Source: Prorocentrum cordatum
Taxonomy: Eukaryota; Sar; Dinophyceae; Prorocentrales; Prorocentraceae
Direction of reading: 5' to 3'
Assembly (NCBI GenBank): GCA_963575745.1
Contig: CAUYUJ010014343.1
Span: 163,642-227,641 of the forward strand
DNA: 64,000 nt
Part shown: in pieces, positions 45,301 to 48,499 of the stretch
Position numbering within the stretch: the first letter of the stretch is position 1
How the letters are laid out: each line of letters opens with the position of its first letter
Made by a program: the position numbers and the translations under genes
The notes under the pieces: generated by a model
What the model saw: only the letters and a program-made list of their open reading frames with translations
Database searches by the model: none
What the model was told of the DNA's origin: nothing

Positions 45301-47325
45301 GCGCCGCGCACACTCGTCTCCAGAGTTCGCGAGAGCTTCACGGATGGAGGGTGTTCCCCTTCAAAATGTGTCTCTCGCCTTTGCGCCGCAGGGCTCCCTT
45401 TCAAAACTGTAACTCTCGCCAAAACGCCGCGCACATTCGTGTTAACGAATTGCACGGGCTTCACGGATTTAGGGAGGTTCCCTTTCAAATGCGGCTCTCG
45501 CTCTAGAGCCGCGCATAGTAGATACACAAGGTTTGCAACGGTTTCAGGGAGTCTTCTGGCACTCCACCACGGTTTAGGATTGTCAGAGCGCAACAGTCAC
45601 GGTGATTCGCGGTGCCGGAGTTCCAGGAATGGTCTTCTGGCACGATCGAGGATCGTCATGACGCGGCAGTCAGGTTGATTCGTGGCGTTGAAATCTCAGA
45701 AATTGCATATGTGTGCGCGGTTGAAAACTCTCAGACGGTTGTCTTCCAACGGGGCACGTCCCGCAGTGACGATAAACTCTTGCAGGGACCTGTGAAGAGG
45801 GCCCCTGGAAGGAGGGCTTCCTTCAACATCGTTGACACGCCTTGGGTTTGTGCTCGTCGTCCTCCTCCTTCGCCTCCCCCCCCCTCCTCCCGAAGTCTTG
45901 GGACTGGACACGTGGAGCCTGCTCTGCCCTCGAGCTGCGGCGCCCAGAGGCCGCCGATGGGCCGATGGGCTGACCCGGGGCCGTCGAAAAACTTGGAACG
46001 ACAAAAAACGATCCCGCCGTTCGTCTCTGCACTGTGGACGCCAGGCATGGGTCGGGTCGGGCGGAAGGGGGGGATAGCAAAGGGGGGGTTTGAGAATCGG
46101 CTCACGTAGCTGATTTTTCTGGCGCCTCCCGGCGCCAGAGGCGCCCATGTATCGAGGAATGGGCCCGGCGGCGGGGCCGAAACCAGCTGCACGCAGCAGA
46201 TTTCGTAACCCCCCCTTTCCCAATCCCCCCCTTTCGTCCGGCCCGAATGGGTATGTAAATGATGGATACGATGCCCAGCAACAAATGTTGTCCGACACCG
46301 CCAATGGCCGACGTCGGGCAGGCGGCCCTTCGATCCCATGGCAAAGGTACCGGTCCTCGCTGCTCACGGTTCCTACTCTGGCGTCCCCGGCCGAAGCCTT
46401 CTGCCCCCCAGACTCTCCAGGTCGAGGAGGACACTGTCGTGCTTGTGAGGCTGGTCGACGAGGTTGCGGTTGTCGAGGTGCCAGTGGTAGTGGTCGATGT
46501 CGTGGAGGTCGACGTGGTCCTCTCGCAGGGGGCAGAAAGACCATCCTCAGGAGACTCACCTCGACAAGCTAGGCCGTTTAGTAAACGCACCCAAACGGAG
46601 GAATCCAGCATTGCATATGTTTGGAGGGGGTTCTAGAGGATGGGCAGGGGGGCCCGCTCGCAGAGCAGACTTGTGCTGTCCCCTGGCCTTGTGGTGGTGG
46701 AGGTTGTTGACGTTGACGAGGTGCGGGTCGTCGAGCTGGTGGTCGAGCTCGTTGTGGTTGAAGTGCTGGTGGTGGAAGTCGAGGACGGAACAACGACACA
46801 AACATACACTTTCGGCGGTCCTCCGCGGAATTCCTGGATCTGCGCAAGCCTCCCCTGGCGGCGACTCCGGCGCCGCCCCTGGCGCGCTCCGCCCCTGGCG
46901 CGCTCCGCGCGCCAGGGAGGAGGGTCCAGAGCAGATCCAGGAAATACGCCGAGGGCCCCCGAAAGTTTATGTCTATGTCGTTTCTTCTTCCCCGAGGAAG
47001 TGCTCGTCGTGACCGTAGTGGTAGTGGTCGTTGTAGTTGTGAGAGTCTGGGTTGACACCGTCGAGGATGACTCAGTTTCGGTAGATACCGTGGTTGACGA
47101 AGTTGCCGAAGTAGTGGTTGTGGTTGCCACGCCAGGGCAGATATATTGTATCGTAGACGCTGTGAAGCCTGGAGTTCCTCCCTGAGTGTTGAACATCACA
47201 TAATCCGCTGCGCTGTTGTAGACACATCCATAAAAACTCATTCCTGCCAAGATGGACTCCCCCAACGTAATCTTGTCGCCAAGGCCAACTCGGTTATGGC
47301 TCCGAGCAACTCCGAAGCATTCAGC
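20166..47325 (-). CDS. Mucin-like Ser/Thr-rich multi-exon gene (overall span)
   Basis: Nine minus-strand segments encode Ser/Thr-rich low-complexity protein and together span about 27 kb. Most fit a module pattern: a segment starts right after AG at a codon boundary, has a length divisible by three, and ends before a donor, usually ACG|GTC. Such proteins are typically secreted and O-glycosylated at the cell surface or wall; that role is inferred from composition. The first exon has a non-repetitive Cys-containing domain. Introns (about 0.8-9 kb, except two short ones near 46.5-47.0 kb) are filled with foldback elements, satellites and microsatellites, and one holds a plus-strand gene. Neither the true start codon and signal peptide nor the 3-prime end is certain, and small exons have probably been missed. 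Individual exons could instead belong to more than one gene. Confidence 0.55.
20685..20900 (+). mobile_element. Foldback family B, copy B4
   Basis: Left gcatcctagatggggtcgg with aggatcgcgccgcatcgcc; right gcagcgcgatcctccgaccc, then ctccgatcccatctgggagg and cctaga. The inverted arms pair over about 40 bp and the centre is a gatgcatcgg array. About 216 bp. Confidence 0.85.
20935..20985 (+). repeat. CTC microsatellite
   Basis: (CTC)n of about 50 bp immediately downstream of B4. Confidence 0.85.
21190..21411 (+). mobile_element. Foldback family B, copy B5
   Basis: Left ggccccgtagatggagtcg with ggacggaggatcgcgccg; right gctgcgcgatcctccgaccc and tctgaccccattcaagaggc. Internal gatgcatcggcgac words as in the other B copies. 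Only about 290 bp from B4 and in the same orientation. Confidence 0.8.
21555..21735 (+). repeat. (TC)n followed by (TA)n
   Basis: Long (TC)n with small interruptions passes directly into (TA)n at about 21705-21727. A similar (CT)n(TA)n boundary at 22872-22935 marks the other end of the large foldback region. Confidence 0.85.
21736..22860 (+). repeat. Large inverted-repeat region with central minisatellite
   Basis: Left arm units (gaaaaccggggggggtcacta, ccggttcgaacccc; 21885-21990) recur in reverse orientation on the right (ggttcgaaccggtagtgacc, cccggttttcc; 22640-22850). The outermost parts also match in reverse (ccgccgctttactatgg and agcggtagaacacgctc only loosely). Between the arms, 22020-22615 is a minisatellite on the word ccactgtcccca with 9-15 bp periods. 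Thr/Val/Pro-rich frames on the plus strand and Gly/Val-rich frames on the minus strand are translations of it. Confidence 0.75.
22872..22935 (+). repeat. (CT)n followed by (TA)n
   Basis: Dinucleotide run mirroring 21555-21735 in composition though not in reverse order, which suggests a duplicated boundary and not a simple fold. Confidence 0.85.
23080..23290 (+). repeat. CTC-rich then GA-rich tract
   Basis: Pyrimidine-rich (ctcctcctc) for about 90 bp, then purine-rich (gagagagaaagagag) for about 100 bp, so the two halves are partly complementary. Confidence 0.7.
23416..23573 (+). mobile_element. Foldback family F, copy F4
   Basis: Ends tttaggtcgggcatgtcc and gcacacgcccgacgtaa with inner cccctacaggcgga and cgcctcctgtagagg. 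AT-richer interior with repeated gtcaa words. About 158 bp, complete. Confidence 0.85.
23770..24430 (-). repeat. Composite repeat I, copy I3 (reverse)
   Basis: Read on the minus strand the order is as in I1: satellite units containing cgaatgtgcgcggcgc complements and atccgtgaaactcttgcaa, then gggacttcaacgccacg-like sequence, then (GGA)n at 23780-23820. A (TA)n stretch (24048-24072) sits between the parts and is not found in I1. Confidence 0.65.
24480..24690 (+). repeat. ATC/CAT trinucleotide tract
   Basis: Interrupted (ATC)n of about 200 bp. Poly-Ile/Val and poly-Asp/Met frames are microsatellite translations. Confidence 0.85.
24700..25640 (-). repeat. 76-bp satellite family, reverse array
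   Basis: About ten units of roughly 80-92 bp. Reversed, each reads gcatgcg, then ggggccttcggtggagctcc, ctatggggccacg and a tgtgaggggtgtgcc linker. It shares its core with the 5.4-7.1 kb arrays but has a different linker, so the two loci are separate subfamilies. The first unit follows directly on the ATC tract. Confidence 0.85.
25641..26475. other. No confident gene
   Basis: Unique sequence. At 26230-26310 the word gcgcgcgtcgc(t/g)ggga recurs twice. One more satellite-like fragment (ggctccatagggagcgtc) lies at about 26740. Nothing coding is supportable. Confidence 0.45.
26476..26640 (+). repeat. cattcacactcatata minisatellite
   Basis: Perfect 20-bp repeats at the start (cattcacactcatatac twice and a third partial), then degenerate cactcatacaca words. 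Orientation is opposite to the related array at 16680-17035. Confidence 0.8.
26860..27410 (+). repeat. Irregular tandem repeat near 75-140 bp
   Basis: Blocks sharing tttgacaaggatggtgggg and gcatgctgcgcagg occur at about 27130, 27268 and 27344, with looser matches upstream. Open frames across it are of repeat origin. Confidence 0.55.
27411..27730 (+). repeat. Dispersed GGCGCA-rich repeat, copy 1
   Basis: ctggcgcacgcgg, gtggcgtatctggcgcacc, ggcacgctcggg and so on, then tgcccggtgttggttcc and tccctgggcctgga. A similar order (tggcgcaccgggcttg, tcccggtgcttg, cgctgggcctgga) is at 51630-51840, so this is a dispersed element of about 250-300 bp. Confidence 0.55.
27740..28480 (+). repeat. ccaagatggc minisatellite (N), interrupted by A2
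   Basis: Words such as ccaagatggctc, gccccaagacggcc and ccaagagggctcc repeat at about 15-20 bp from 27745 to 28130 and again from 28335 to 28480. Foldback element A2 lies between. A related array is at 52585-52870. Its frames are Pro/Ala/Gln/Lys-rich but carry no domain. Confidence 0.7.
28144..28330 (+). mobile_element. Foldback family A, copy A2
   Basis: Left gataaacgttcggcggtccg with cgcggatttcttggattt; right, reversed, cagaagaagaacaacagcat with aaacattaattttcgac and ccgcgcgg. Central palindrome around gcgcgccaggggcagcgcg. It lies inside the N minisatellite. Confidence 0.8.
28481..29310. other. Intron between mucin exons 8 and 9, repeat-poor part
   Basis: Unique sequence; 28510-28555 has a short ggaacccgggaa repeat, 28900-29010 is purine-rich and 29010-29160 pyrimidine-rich. 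No exon was recognised. Confidence 0.45.
29311..29982 (-). CDS. Mucin-like gene, exon 8 (largest)
   Basis: A 224-codon exon in one frame, almost entirely Thr and Ser with scattered Ala, Glu, Val and Asp. It starts right after the acceptor acattttccag (first residues ATSSTESSTT) and ends at TASST before ACG|GTCCCC. A nested repeat ([ST]SSTTDTA about five times) lies in the middle, so part of the exon grew by tandem duplication. The complementary strand is open with Val/Leu-rich translation, which is the shadow of Thr/Ser codons. Predicted to be a heavily O-glycosylated extracellular segment; no membrane helix or Cys. Confidence 0.65.
29983..30826. other. Intron between mucin exons 7 and 8
   Basis: About 840 bp without recognised foldback elements; the only unusual feature is mixed unique sequence. 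No coding signal. Confidence 0.5.
30827..30985 (-). CDS. Mucin-like gene, exon 7
   Basis: About 53 codons of Thr/Ser with Leu, Val and Met (starts GTSSTSMTTTSATSSTATSS). The likely acceptor is the pyrimidine-rich ttcccccgag, giving a phase-0 start; an alternative cag lies ten bases upstream. The end is ACG|GTCATC, or ACC|GTGAGC twelve bases earlier, the latter being the more canonical donor. Leu-Thr-Ser triplets recur (TLTSNTLTSTTLTS). Confidence 0.6.
31092..31279 (+). mobile_element. Foldback family C, copy C2
   Basis: Ends tacggcgggttcacgtcgcg and, reversed, tacggtaggttcgcgccgcg. The interior has degraded gttcaac-type palindromes (tcttgaacgatcaag). It lies about 100 bp upstream of mucin exon 7, inside the intron. 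About 188 bp. Confidence 0.8.
31280..31924. other. Intron, no gene recognised
   Basis: Less GC-rich unique sequence with loose TG/CA alternation around 31470-31800 and a short tatatata at 31628. Nothing coding seen. Confidence 0.5.
31925..32110 (+). mobile_element. Foldback family D, copy D2
   Basis: Ends ctgacctgggtcaatccaga and, reversed, agacgggggtcaatgcagac. Middle has five ggatcctg(c/t) blocks, each palindromic. About 186 bp. Confidence 0.75.
32290..32430 (+). mobile_element. Foldback family E, copy 3
   Basis: gactccggtactcccagggc, the core gtgcgctctgacttgagact, cgaatccagcggtggcgacg and ggcctccccaggggccccc, ending near ggggtaccagtatgggcac. Ends are inverted around ggtac. Confidence 0.7.
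32431..32994. other. Intron, no gene recognised
   Basis: GC-rich unique DNA, open on both strands over hundreds of bases, but those frames run into families E, P and G and have no domain. A short direct repeat cgaatttccgaatttcc is at about 32620. Confidence 0.5.
32995..33160 (+). mobile_element. Foldback family P, copy P2
   Basis: Left ggcggcgagccccgggggcg with aggagaaggggcgagcc; then cagaaggctcggaagtcccc and cagaaggcgcgggggtcttc; right half degraded. Immediately followed by the family D-like phrase ctgcattgacccccgtctc and then family E copy 4. Confidence 0.65.
33196..33352 (+). mobile_element. Foldback family E, copy 4
   Basis: Ends gatgccgataccgctactcc and, reversed, cgtacccataccgttacctt. 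Core gtgcgctctgaccggaagtt, gaatccagcggggg, ggcctcccaggaggcccc (itself a palindrome). Confidence 0.75.
33379..33559 (+). mobile_element. Foldback family G, copy G2
   Basis: Best-preserved G copy: ends acagtggggggcc and ggcccccactgt are near-perfect inverted repeats, followed by agtccacaagaaaccttcc against gcagggtgtttcttggcat. 181 bp. It lies between E copies 4 and 5 in the intron of the mucin-like gene. Confidence 0.85.
33808..33960 (+). mobile_element. Foldback family E, copy 5
   Basis: Ends ggtactgataccactactcc and, reversed, caggaacccatacctccacc. Core tgcgctctgaccagaatctc, cgaattcggcggcggcgac, ggcctcccaggaggcccc. Confidence 0.75.
33962..34165 (+). mobile_element. Foldback family D, copy D3
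   Basis: ctgactggggcaaatccaga, then several gatcctg(c/g)a blocks and two cccaaacccgggtcaatgcg phrases; right end ctttgcattgatcgg. Directly abuts P3. Confidence 0.7.
34170..34368 (+). mobile_element. Foldback family P, copy P3
   Basis: Best P copy. Ends cggcggcgagcgaggggggg and, reversed, cggcggcgagcgaggggggg pair essentially perfectly over about 20 bp and continue with aatgagaaggagaagg. The middle has at least six cttctgagaag or ttctcagaagg palindromes. About 199 bp. Confidence 0.85.
34620..34690 (+). repeat. (TA)n tract
   Basis: AT-only stretch of about 65 bp with TATATAAT variants, sharply different from the surrounding GC-rich DNA. Abuts element S1. Confidence 0.9.
34704..34866 (+). mobile_element. 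Foldback family S, copy S1
   Basis: Ends atttcgtaataaaagggagg with gggtcacaaccc and, reversed, attccataataaagtagggt with gggtcacattt. About 163 bp. Second copy S2 at 41278-41442 shares catgaaagggcggcactttgc-type interior words (catgaaagagcggccttttg). Confidence 0.8.
34899..35095 (+). mobile_element. Foldback family H, copy H2
   Basis: Ends gatcctcttgctcctatcg with tactgagggaccacat and, reversed, attaatgatgctccaacc with tactttagttagccttgac. Interior: taatttcgagcacccagg against gttgttcgaaattctttc; gggcccgacacgtg. Confidence 0.75.
35099..35276 (+). mobile_element. Foldback family C, copy C3
   Basis: Ends tacgacaggtccgtgtcgtg and, reversed, tacggtaggtccacgtcgtg with gtcgacc. Palindromic interior (gttcaacattgaacg, ggtcgttcaacatcggtcg). 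Only a few bases separate it from H2. Confidence 0.85.
35410..35603 (+). mobile_element. Foldback family P, copy P4
   Basis: ttgcggcggaggggacgagc and, reversed, ggcggcgagcacgggggggaa with cttctcagaaggcgcgagg words between. It ends about 30 bases from the 3-prime boundary of mucin exon 6. Confidence 0.75.
35633..35803 (-). CDS. Mucin-like gene, exon 6
   Basis: About 57 codons starting right after the acceptor gggaaatatccag, first residues LTSSSETSTSTATTSTESSS. Thr/Ser-rich with Met and Ile towards the end (SPTMTHTST). The end is best placed at ACG|GATATC, a GA-type donor in the same ACG context as the GT donors of the other exons; a GT option lies a few codons on at GCGG|GTCCAC and would give a phase-1 end. 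Confidence 0.6.
35804..36590. other. Intron between mucin exons 5 and 6, first part
   Basis: C-rich then G-rich stretch at 35870-36020, followed by less GC-rich unique DNA. A pyrimidine-rich tract with cttctccag at 36240-36257 looks like an acceptor on the plus strand, but the sequence after it does not hold a convincing frame. Confidence 0.45.
36590..36830 (+). repeat. GGA/GGG-rich purine tract
   Basis: Purine-rich on the plus strand for about 160 bp, then mixed. Confidence 0.7.
36830..37345 (+). repeat. ATC/CAT trinucleotide tract (about 500 bp)
   Basis: Long interrupted (CAT)n with CAC, CGC and AGC variants. Poly-Met/Leu on the minus and poly-His/Ile/Ser on the plus strand are artefacts. 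Confidence 0.85.
37346..38591. other. Intron, no confident gene
   Basis: GC-rich unique DNA that is open on the minus strand for about 940 bp and on the plus strand for over 500 bp. Neither frame has a domain or acceptor/donor context, and simultaneous openness on both strands points to base composition. Confidence 0.45.
38592..38675 (+). CDS. Candidate plus-strand exon in a mucin intron
   Basis: Reads PWELQELGYSNFVGLAAELR and continues FQTLTLIR with G/C at nearly every third position. Possible acceptors are gactcggag, ccttgggag or gagctgcag; AGG|GAGTGC could be a GA donor. The 84-base version is phase 0 at both ends. The peptide looks folded and not low-complexity, unlike everything around it. 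Family not recognised. It is on the strand opposite the mucin-like gene. Confidence 0.35.
38830..38905 (+). repeat. CTC microsatellite
   Basis: Short (CTC)n with cgcctcttcatcctcttcc variants. Confidence 0.8.
38906..39573. other. Intron, no gene recognised
   Basis: Unique GC-rich DNA; at 39420-39465 there is a short family P-like word group (gatcttctgagagggcccc, ccttctcagaagac). No coding support. Confidence 0.45.
39574..39714 (+). mobile_element. Foldback with GGA core, family O, copy O2
   Basis: Left ccatcaccaccaccaccaag with ttggaggggg and right ccccctccaaattgggg with tggtggtggaaaac pair as inverted arms around (GGA)n. Same plan as O1. Confidence 0.75.
39855..39975 (+). repeat. CTC microsatellite
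   Basis: (CTC)n with CTT variants preceded by a short GGA stretch, so the two form a local hairpin. Confidence 0.8.
39976..40350. other. Intron downstream of mucin exon 5
   Basis: Unique DNA with no recognised repeat or coding signal. Confidence 0.5.
40351..40494 (-). CDS. Mucin-like gene, exon 5
   Basis: Exactly 48 codons between the acceptor ctatgcgtgcag and the donor ACG|GTCGCA, both at codon boundaries. First residues VSTTSETSSTTMSTTTWSST; the single Trp is unusual for such a segment and recurs in exon 9. Ends in SSGSSSTT. Confidence 0.65.
40715..40855 (+). repeat. GGA microsatellite
   Basis: (GGA)n of about 135 bp with gggaag interruptions. Confidence 0.85.
40900..41060 (+). mobile_element. 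Foldback family A, copy A3
   Basis: Left acagcggtcggaggtccgcg with cggattgcttggatc; right, reversed, cataagttgttagagatccg with cgcggatgtctgagatcc. The centre is the usual ctggcgcgcggagcccgccag palindrome. The left end lacks the cataaac part, so it is slightly truncated. Confidence 0.75.
41070..41290 (+). repeat. Dispersed repeat K, copy K3
   Basis: gtcggtcgggagacgagggt, aggaaggtgattgaagcag, attgggctgtggccc and gttcaggcggacctgctttc follow K1 and K2 in order with many differences. It directly follows A3 and precedes S2. Confidence 0.55.
41278..41442 (+). mobile_element. Foldback family S, copy S2
   Basis: Ends cttcgtgatgaaacggaagg with ggtcacagccc and, reversed, tttgatcgtgaaagggaggg with ggttcgattc. 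About 165 bp. It lies in the intron just downstream of mucin exon 4. Confidence 0.75.
41519..41668 (-). CDS. Mucin-like gene, exon 4
   Basis: About 50 codons. The start is placed after gctctctcaaaag, giving FNMRSASAPRTSSSVSVSST; a second acceptor (ctgctccaag) 22 bases on would change the phase. The end ACG|GTCCTC matches exons 5, 7 and 8. A run of Ser near the end (TASSSSSTTSGSSTT). Confidence 0.6.
41900..42565 (+). repeat. (CGT)n with embedded ggtcggtcgggcggg repeats
   Basis: Long interrupted (CGT/CGC)n in which the word gggcgggcgggacac recurs four times and (GGTC)n occurs at 42205-42228. Frames across it (poly-Val, Arg, Ser or Asp) are microsatellite translations. It sits in the intron between mucin exons 3 and 4. 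Confidence 0.8.
42566..43049. other. Intron, no gene recognised
   Basis: Unique DNA; at 42960-43035 a short array on gcgtgggacc or gcgtgtggagcc is visible. No coding support. Confidence 0.5.
43050..43165 (+). mobile_element. Foldback family E, copy 6
   Basis: gacaccggtactccccggac, cctgtcctggggtgcg, ttctgaccaggatttggagg, cgaatccagcggcggcg, acctcccagaaggccc; the right terminus is not recognisable. Confidence 0.65.
43616..44392 (+). CDS. Arg/Gly-rich protein, 258 residues, unknown function
   Basis: Intronless frame with strong G/C third-position bias. Residues about 5-60 are Ala/Arg/Leu-rich and likely helical (GQREAVRLIRAAEGLLR); 76-88 hold an Arg cluster resembling a nuclear localisation signal (SRRRRRPRGRGG); 95-135 are acidic with DGMDIDKG and WADELPVV; 150-165 are Gly/Lys-rich; 168-190 form a second amphipathic helix (HLEVWQLRNLVVRLRERAG); 225-258 are an RG/RGG-type tail. 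I have seen similar proteins only in dinoflagellate sets and know no function; a nucleic-acid-binding role is inferred from composition. The start chosen is the first ATG; the frame is open upstream, so an earlier start or a spliced 5-prime exon is possible. It lies antisense inside the mucin intron between exons 3 and 4. Confidence 0.6.
   Translation: MPPTTDARSAKATLDAARGAVLATHAAAGLASGQREAVRLIRAAEGLLRTAVAVLATPSSPALVAAPLADPAASSRRRRRPRGRGGSKGGDENGKHYIVADGMDIDKGSAGEVATGAGAPPQPMLEDDAWADELPVVMQARGPPASTDQREGKGKNAGKGGESGGKGKLGHLEVWQLRNLVVRLRERAGLPPAPETAPFDHGVLVAMAVELEELAASSDGTRGGGSGAAGGRRARGGPRGDGPRPGAAGRGRSSGGGW
44640..44998 (+). repeat. CTC microsatellites
   Basis: Short CTC-rich stretch at 44648-44700 and a long (CTC)n at 44828-44995. 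The latter runs into composite repeat I2. Poly-Ser, poly-Pro and poly-Leu frames are artefacts. Confidence 0.85.
44999..45900 (+). repeat. Composite repeat I, copy I2 (plus orientation)
   Basis: Begins ctgtcgtaccccgaggcgtg with tcggtagggccagacg, then about five satellite units near 80-95 bp on caaaatg(c/t)g, ctctcgcctcagcgccgcgc and acattcg; then gagcgcaacagtcacggtg, gacgcggcagtcaggttg and cttgggtttgtgctcg leading to CTC-rich sequence. Same order as I1, with more satellite units. Confidence 0.8.
46042..46250 (+). mobile_element. Foldback family L
   Basis: Left gggtcgggcggaagggggg with atagcaaaggggggg and right, reversed, cgggccggacgaaagggggg with attgggaaagggggggt. Inner arms cacgtagctga and cagctgcacg also pair, and the centre is ggcgcctcccggcgccagaggcgcc. 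About 209 bp, single copy seen. It lies in the intron between mucin exons 3 and 4. Confidence 0.75.
46435..46521 (-). CDS. Mucin-like gene, exon 3
   Basis: About 29 codons after the strong pyrimidine tract tctttctgccccctgcgag; first residues RTTSTSTTSTTTTGTSTTAT. The end is ACA|GTGTCC. An alternative acceptor two bases on (gcgagag|G) would give a phase-2 start that fits a phase-2 end of exon 2. It is the shortest of the recognised exons apart from exon 2. Confidence 0.55.
46688..46765 (-). CDS. Mucin-like gene, exon 2
   Basis: Thr/Ser segment (core STTTSSTTSSTTRTSSTSTT) just downstream of foldback element A4. The acceptor is probably ttccaccaccag and the donor AAG|GCCAGG, a GC type; both are phase 2 in the Thr/Ser frame. 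The frame also stays open upstream through the whole A4 element into exon 1, so an unspliced, A4-containing transcript would still be translatable. Confidence 0.5.
46786..46992 (-). mobile_element. Foldback family A, copy A4 (introner-like)
   Basis: About 207 bp. Arms: cggaacaacgacacaaacat with acactttcggcggtcctccg on one side; reversed other side gggaagaagaaacgacatag with acataaactttcgggggccc. Both inner ends carry tcctggatctgc, and the centre has ggcgcgctccgcccctgg repeated. Flanked by the 6-bp direct repeat cgagga (46780-46785 and 46993-46998), a probable target duplication. It fills over 80 percent of the gap between exons 1 and 2, as expected if its insertion created that intron. Confidence 0.75.
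47014..47325 (-). CDS. Mucin-like gene, exon 1 with Cys-containing domain
   Basis: Begins with a non-repetitive stretch (AECFGVARSHNRVGLGDKIT, then LGESILAGMSFYGCVYNSAA and DYVMFNTQGGTPGF) and passes into Thr/Ser repeats (ATTTTTSATSSTT). A plausible acceptor is ctctctggaag at 47326, giving 104 codons; the frame stays open upstream to 47601 with less coding character. The end is placed at ACG|GTCACG. The Cys-containing part presumably folds outside the cell before the mucin-like stalk; I do not recognise the domain family. No start codon with signal peptide is evident, so upstream exons are expected. Confidence 0.6.
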
Positions 47326-47601
47326 CTTCCAGAGAGGCTCAGAATCAAGCACAATGGGTGAGAGCGCTGGTGAGGGGTTCAGGAGCGGCGCACGGTCGAA
47401 GACAGCATCATGGACTATAGGTAAGGGCAACGTGTGCATAGCAGCTCGTGCAGGCACGAGGAAAGACACTCGGGGATGGACAGAGGCCGCCTTAGTAAAA
47501 CGTGGCTTAGTGAAAACGACCTCGGGCCCAAACCTGGCGTGCGCAAGCCTGCAAGATGACGGCCGCAGCGCCCTCTCGAGAACCGAAGACGGACCATTCA
47601 C

Positions 47602-48376
47602 TAATCAACGTGTCAGGGTGGGGTATCTGTCCACCCCCGAGACACATATGAAGACACACTGGTGAGAGGCTCAATGCATTGGCGTCCTCCCCAGAGTTGA
47701 GCGTGCTCTGTGGCTTATGGCTCAAATCTCAAGCCGATCAAGCATAAGCGCATGATCAGACCCAGCGGTCTCGAACGATATCAAAATGGCCAACTCACAG
47801 CGCTTCGCCTGCAAGCGAAGCCGATCAAATATACGCGGCGTCACGCCTGCATGCGCTCGTGGCACAGGAAGAGAGGAGGGGCACCAAACCATACCTTCGG
47901 CAGACCTTAGACACAGCAAAGTTTGGAGGCTACGTGCTCCCAAGAGGAGTTTGACATGTGCATGGATGATGCCAGCAGGCTCATACTATGACAAATGGCA
48001 TGAAGAAGGTGGAGGAGACGGGTGAAGAGAACAAGCAGAAGAAGGACGAAGTGACAGGGGTGACGAGGGAAGAAGGGCGATAATGGAGAGAACGAAACTC
48101 GAGCACACCAGACCACCAACAAATCATCATTTCCCCTTGTTCCTCTCCAGTCCTCCACAAGGTCGCCAGAGGATGGAGGCCCCTGGATGTCTCTGGATGC
48201 TTCCCAGGGTCACAAAAAAGGCGTCTTGAGGCGCCCAGAGGCCCCAGGAGGATAAGAAGGGGCTAGACGCATGAGGAAGTCTCGATCCTCGGTTCTCGAT
48301 CCCCCCTCCTCGAACCTCGGTCCTCTCCTCCTCGGTCCTCGATCCTCCCTCCTCGAAGACCGGCTCTGCCCGTCTC
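47602..48376. other. Probable intron or 5-prime flank of the mucin-like gene
   Basis: Unique sequence. At 48290-48355 the word ctcggtcctc(g/t)atcctcc repeats about four times, next to the candidate exon. Nothing else recognised. Confidence 0.45.
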
Positions 48377-48442
48377 CTCACTGAGCACGTCGTCGAGCAC
48401 GTAGGACGCGCAGCTCTCGTCCGGCGGCAGCAGCGAGTAAGG
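48377..48442 (-). CDS. Candidate upstream exon on the mucin strand
   Basis: The minus strand has a strong acceptor (ctgctcctcctctctgcacag) followed by PYSLLPPDESCASYVLDDVL with G/C third positions. The donor may be CTCA|GTGAGG (canonical, phase 1) or GAG|GAGACG (GA type, phase 0). Its position 1 kb upstream of exon 1 on the same strand suggests it belongs to the mucin-like gene. The peptide is not low-complexity and has one Cys. Family not recognised. Confidence 0.4.
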
Positions 48443-48499
48443 CTGTGCAGAGAGGAGGAGCAGTAAGAGATGGACCAGTGCAAGCCCAAGTCACTCGTC

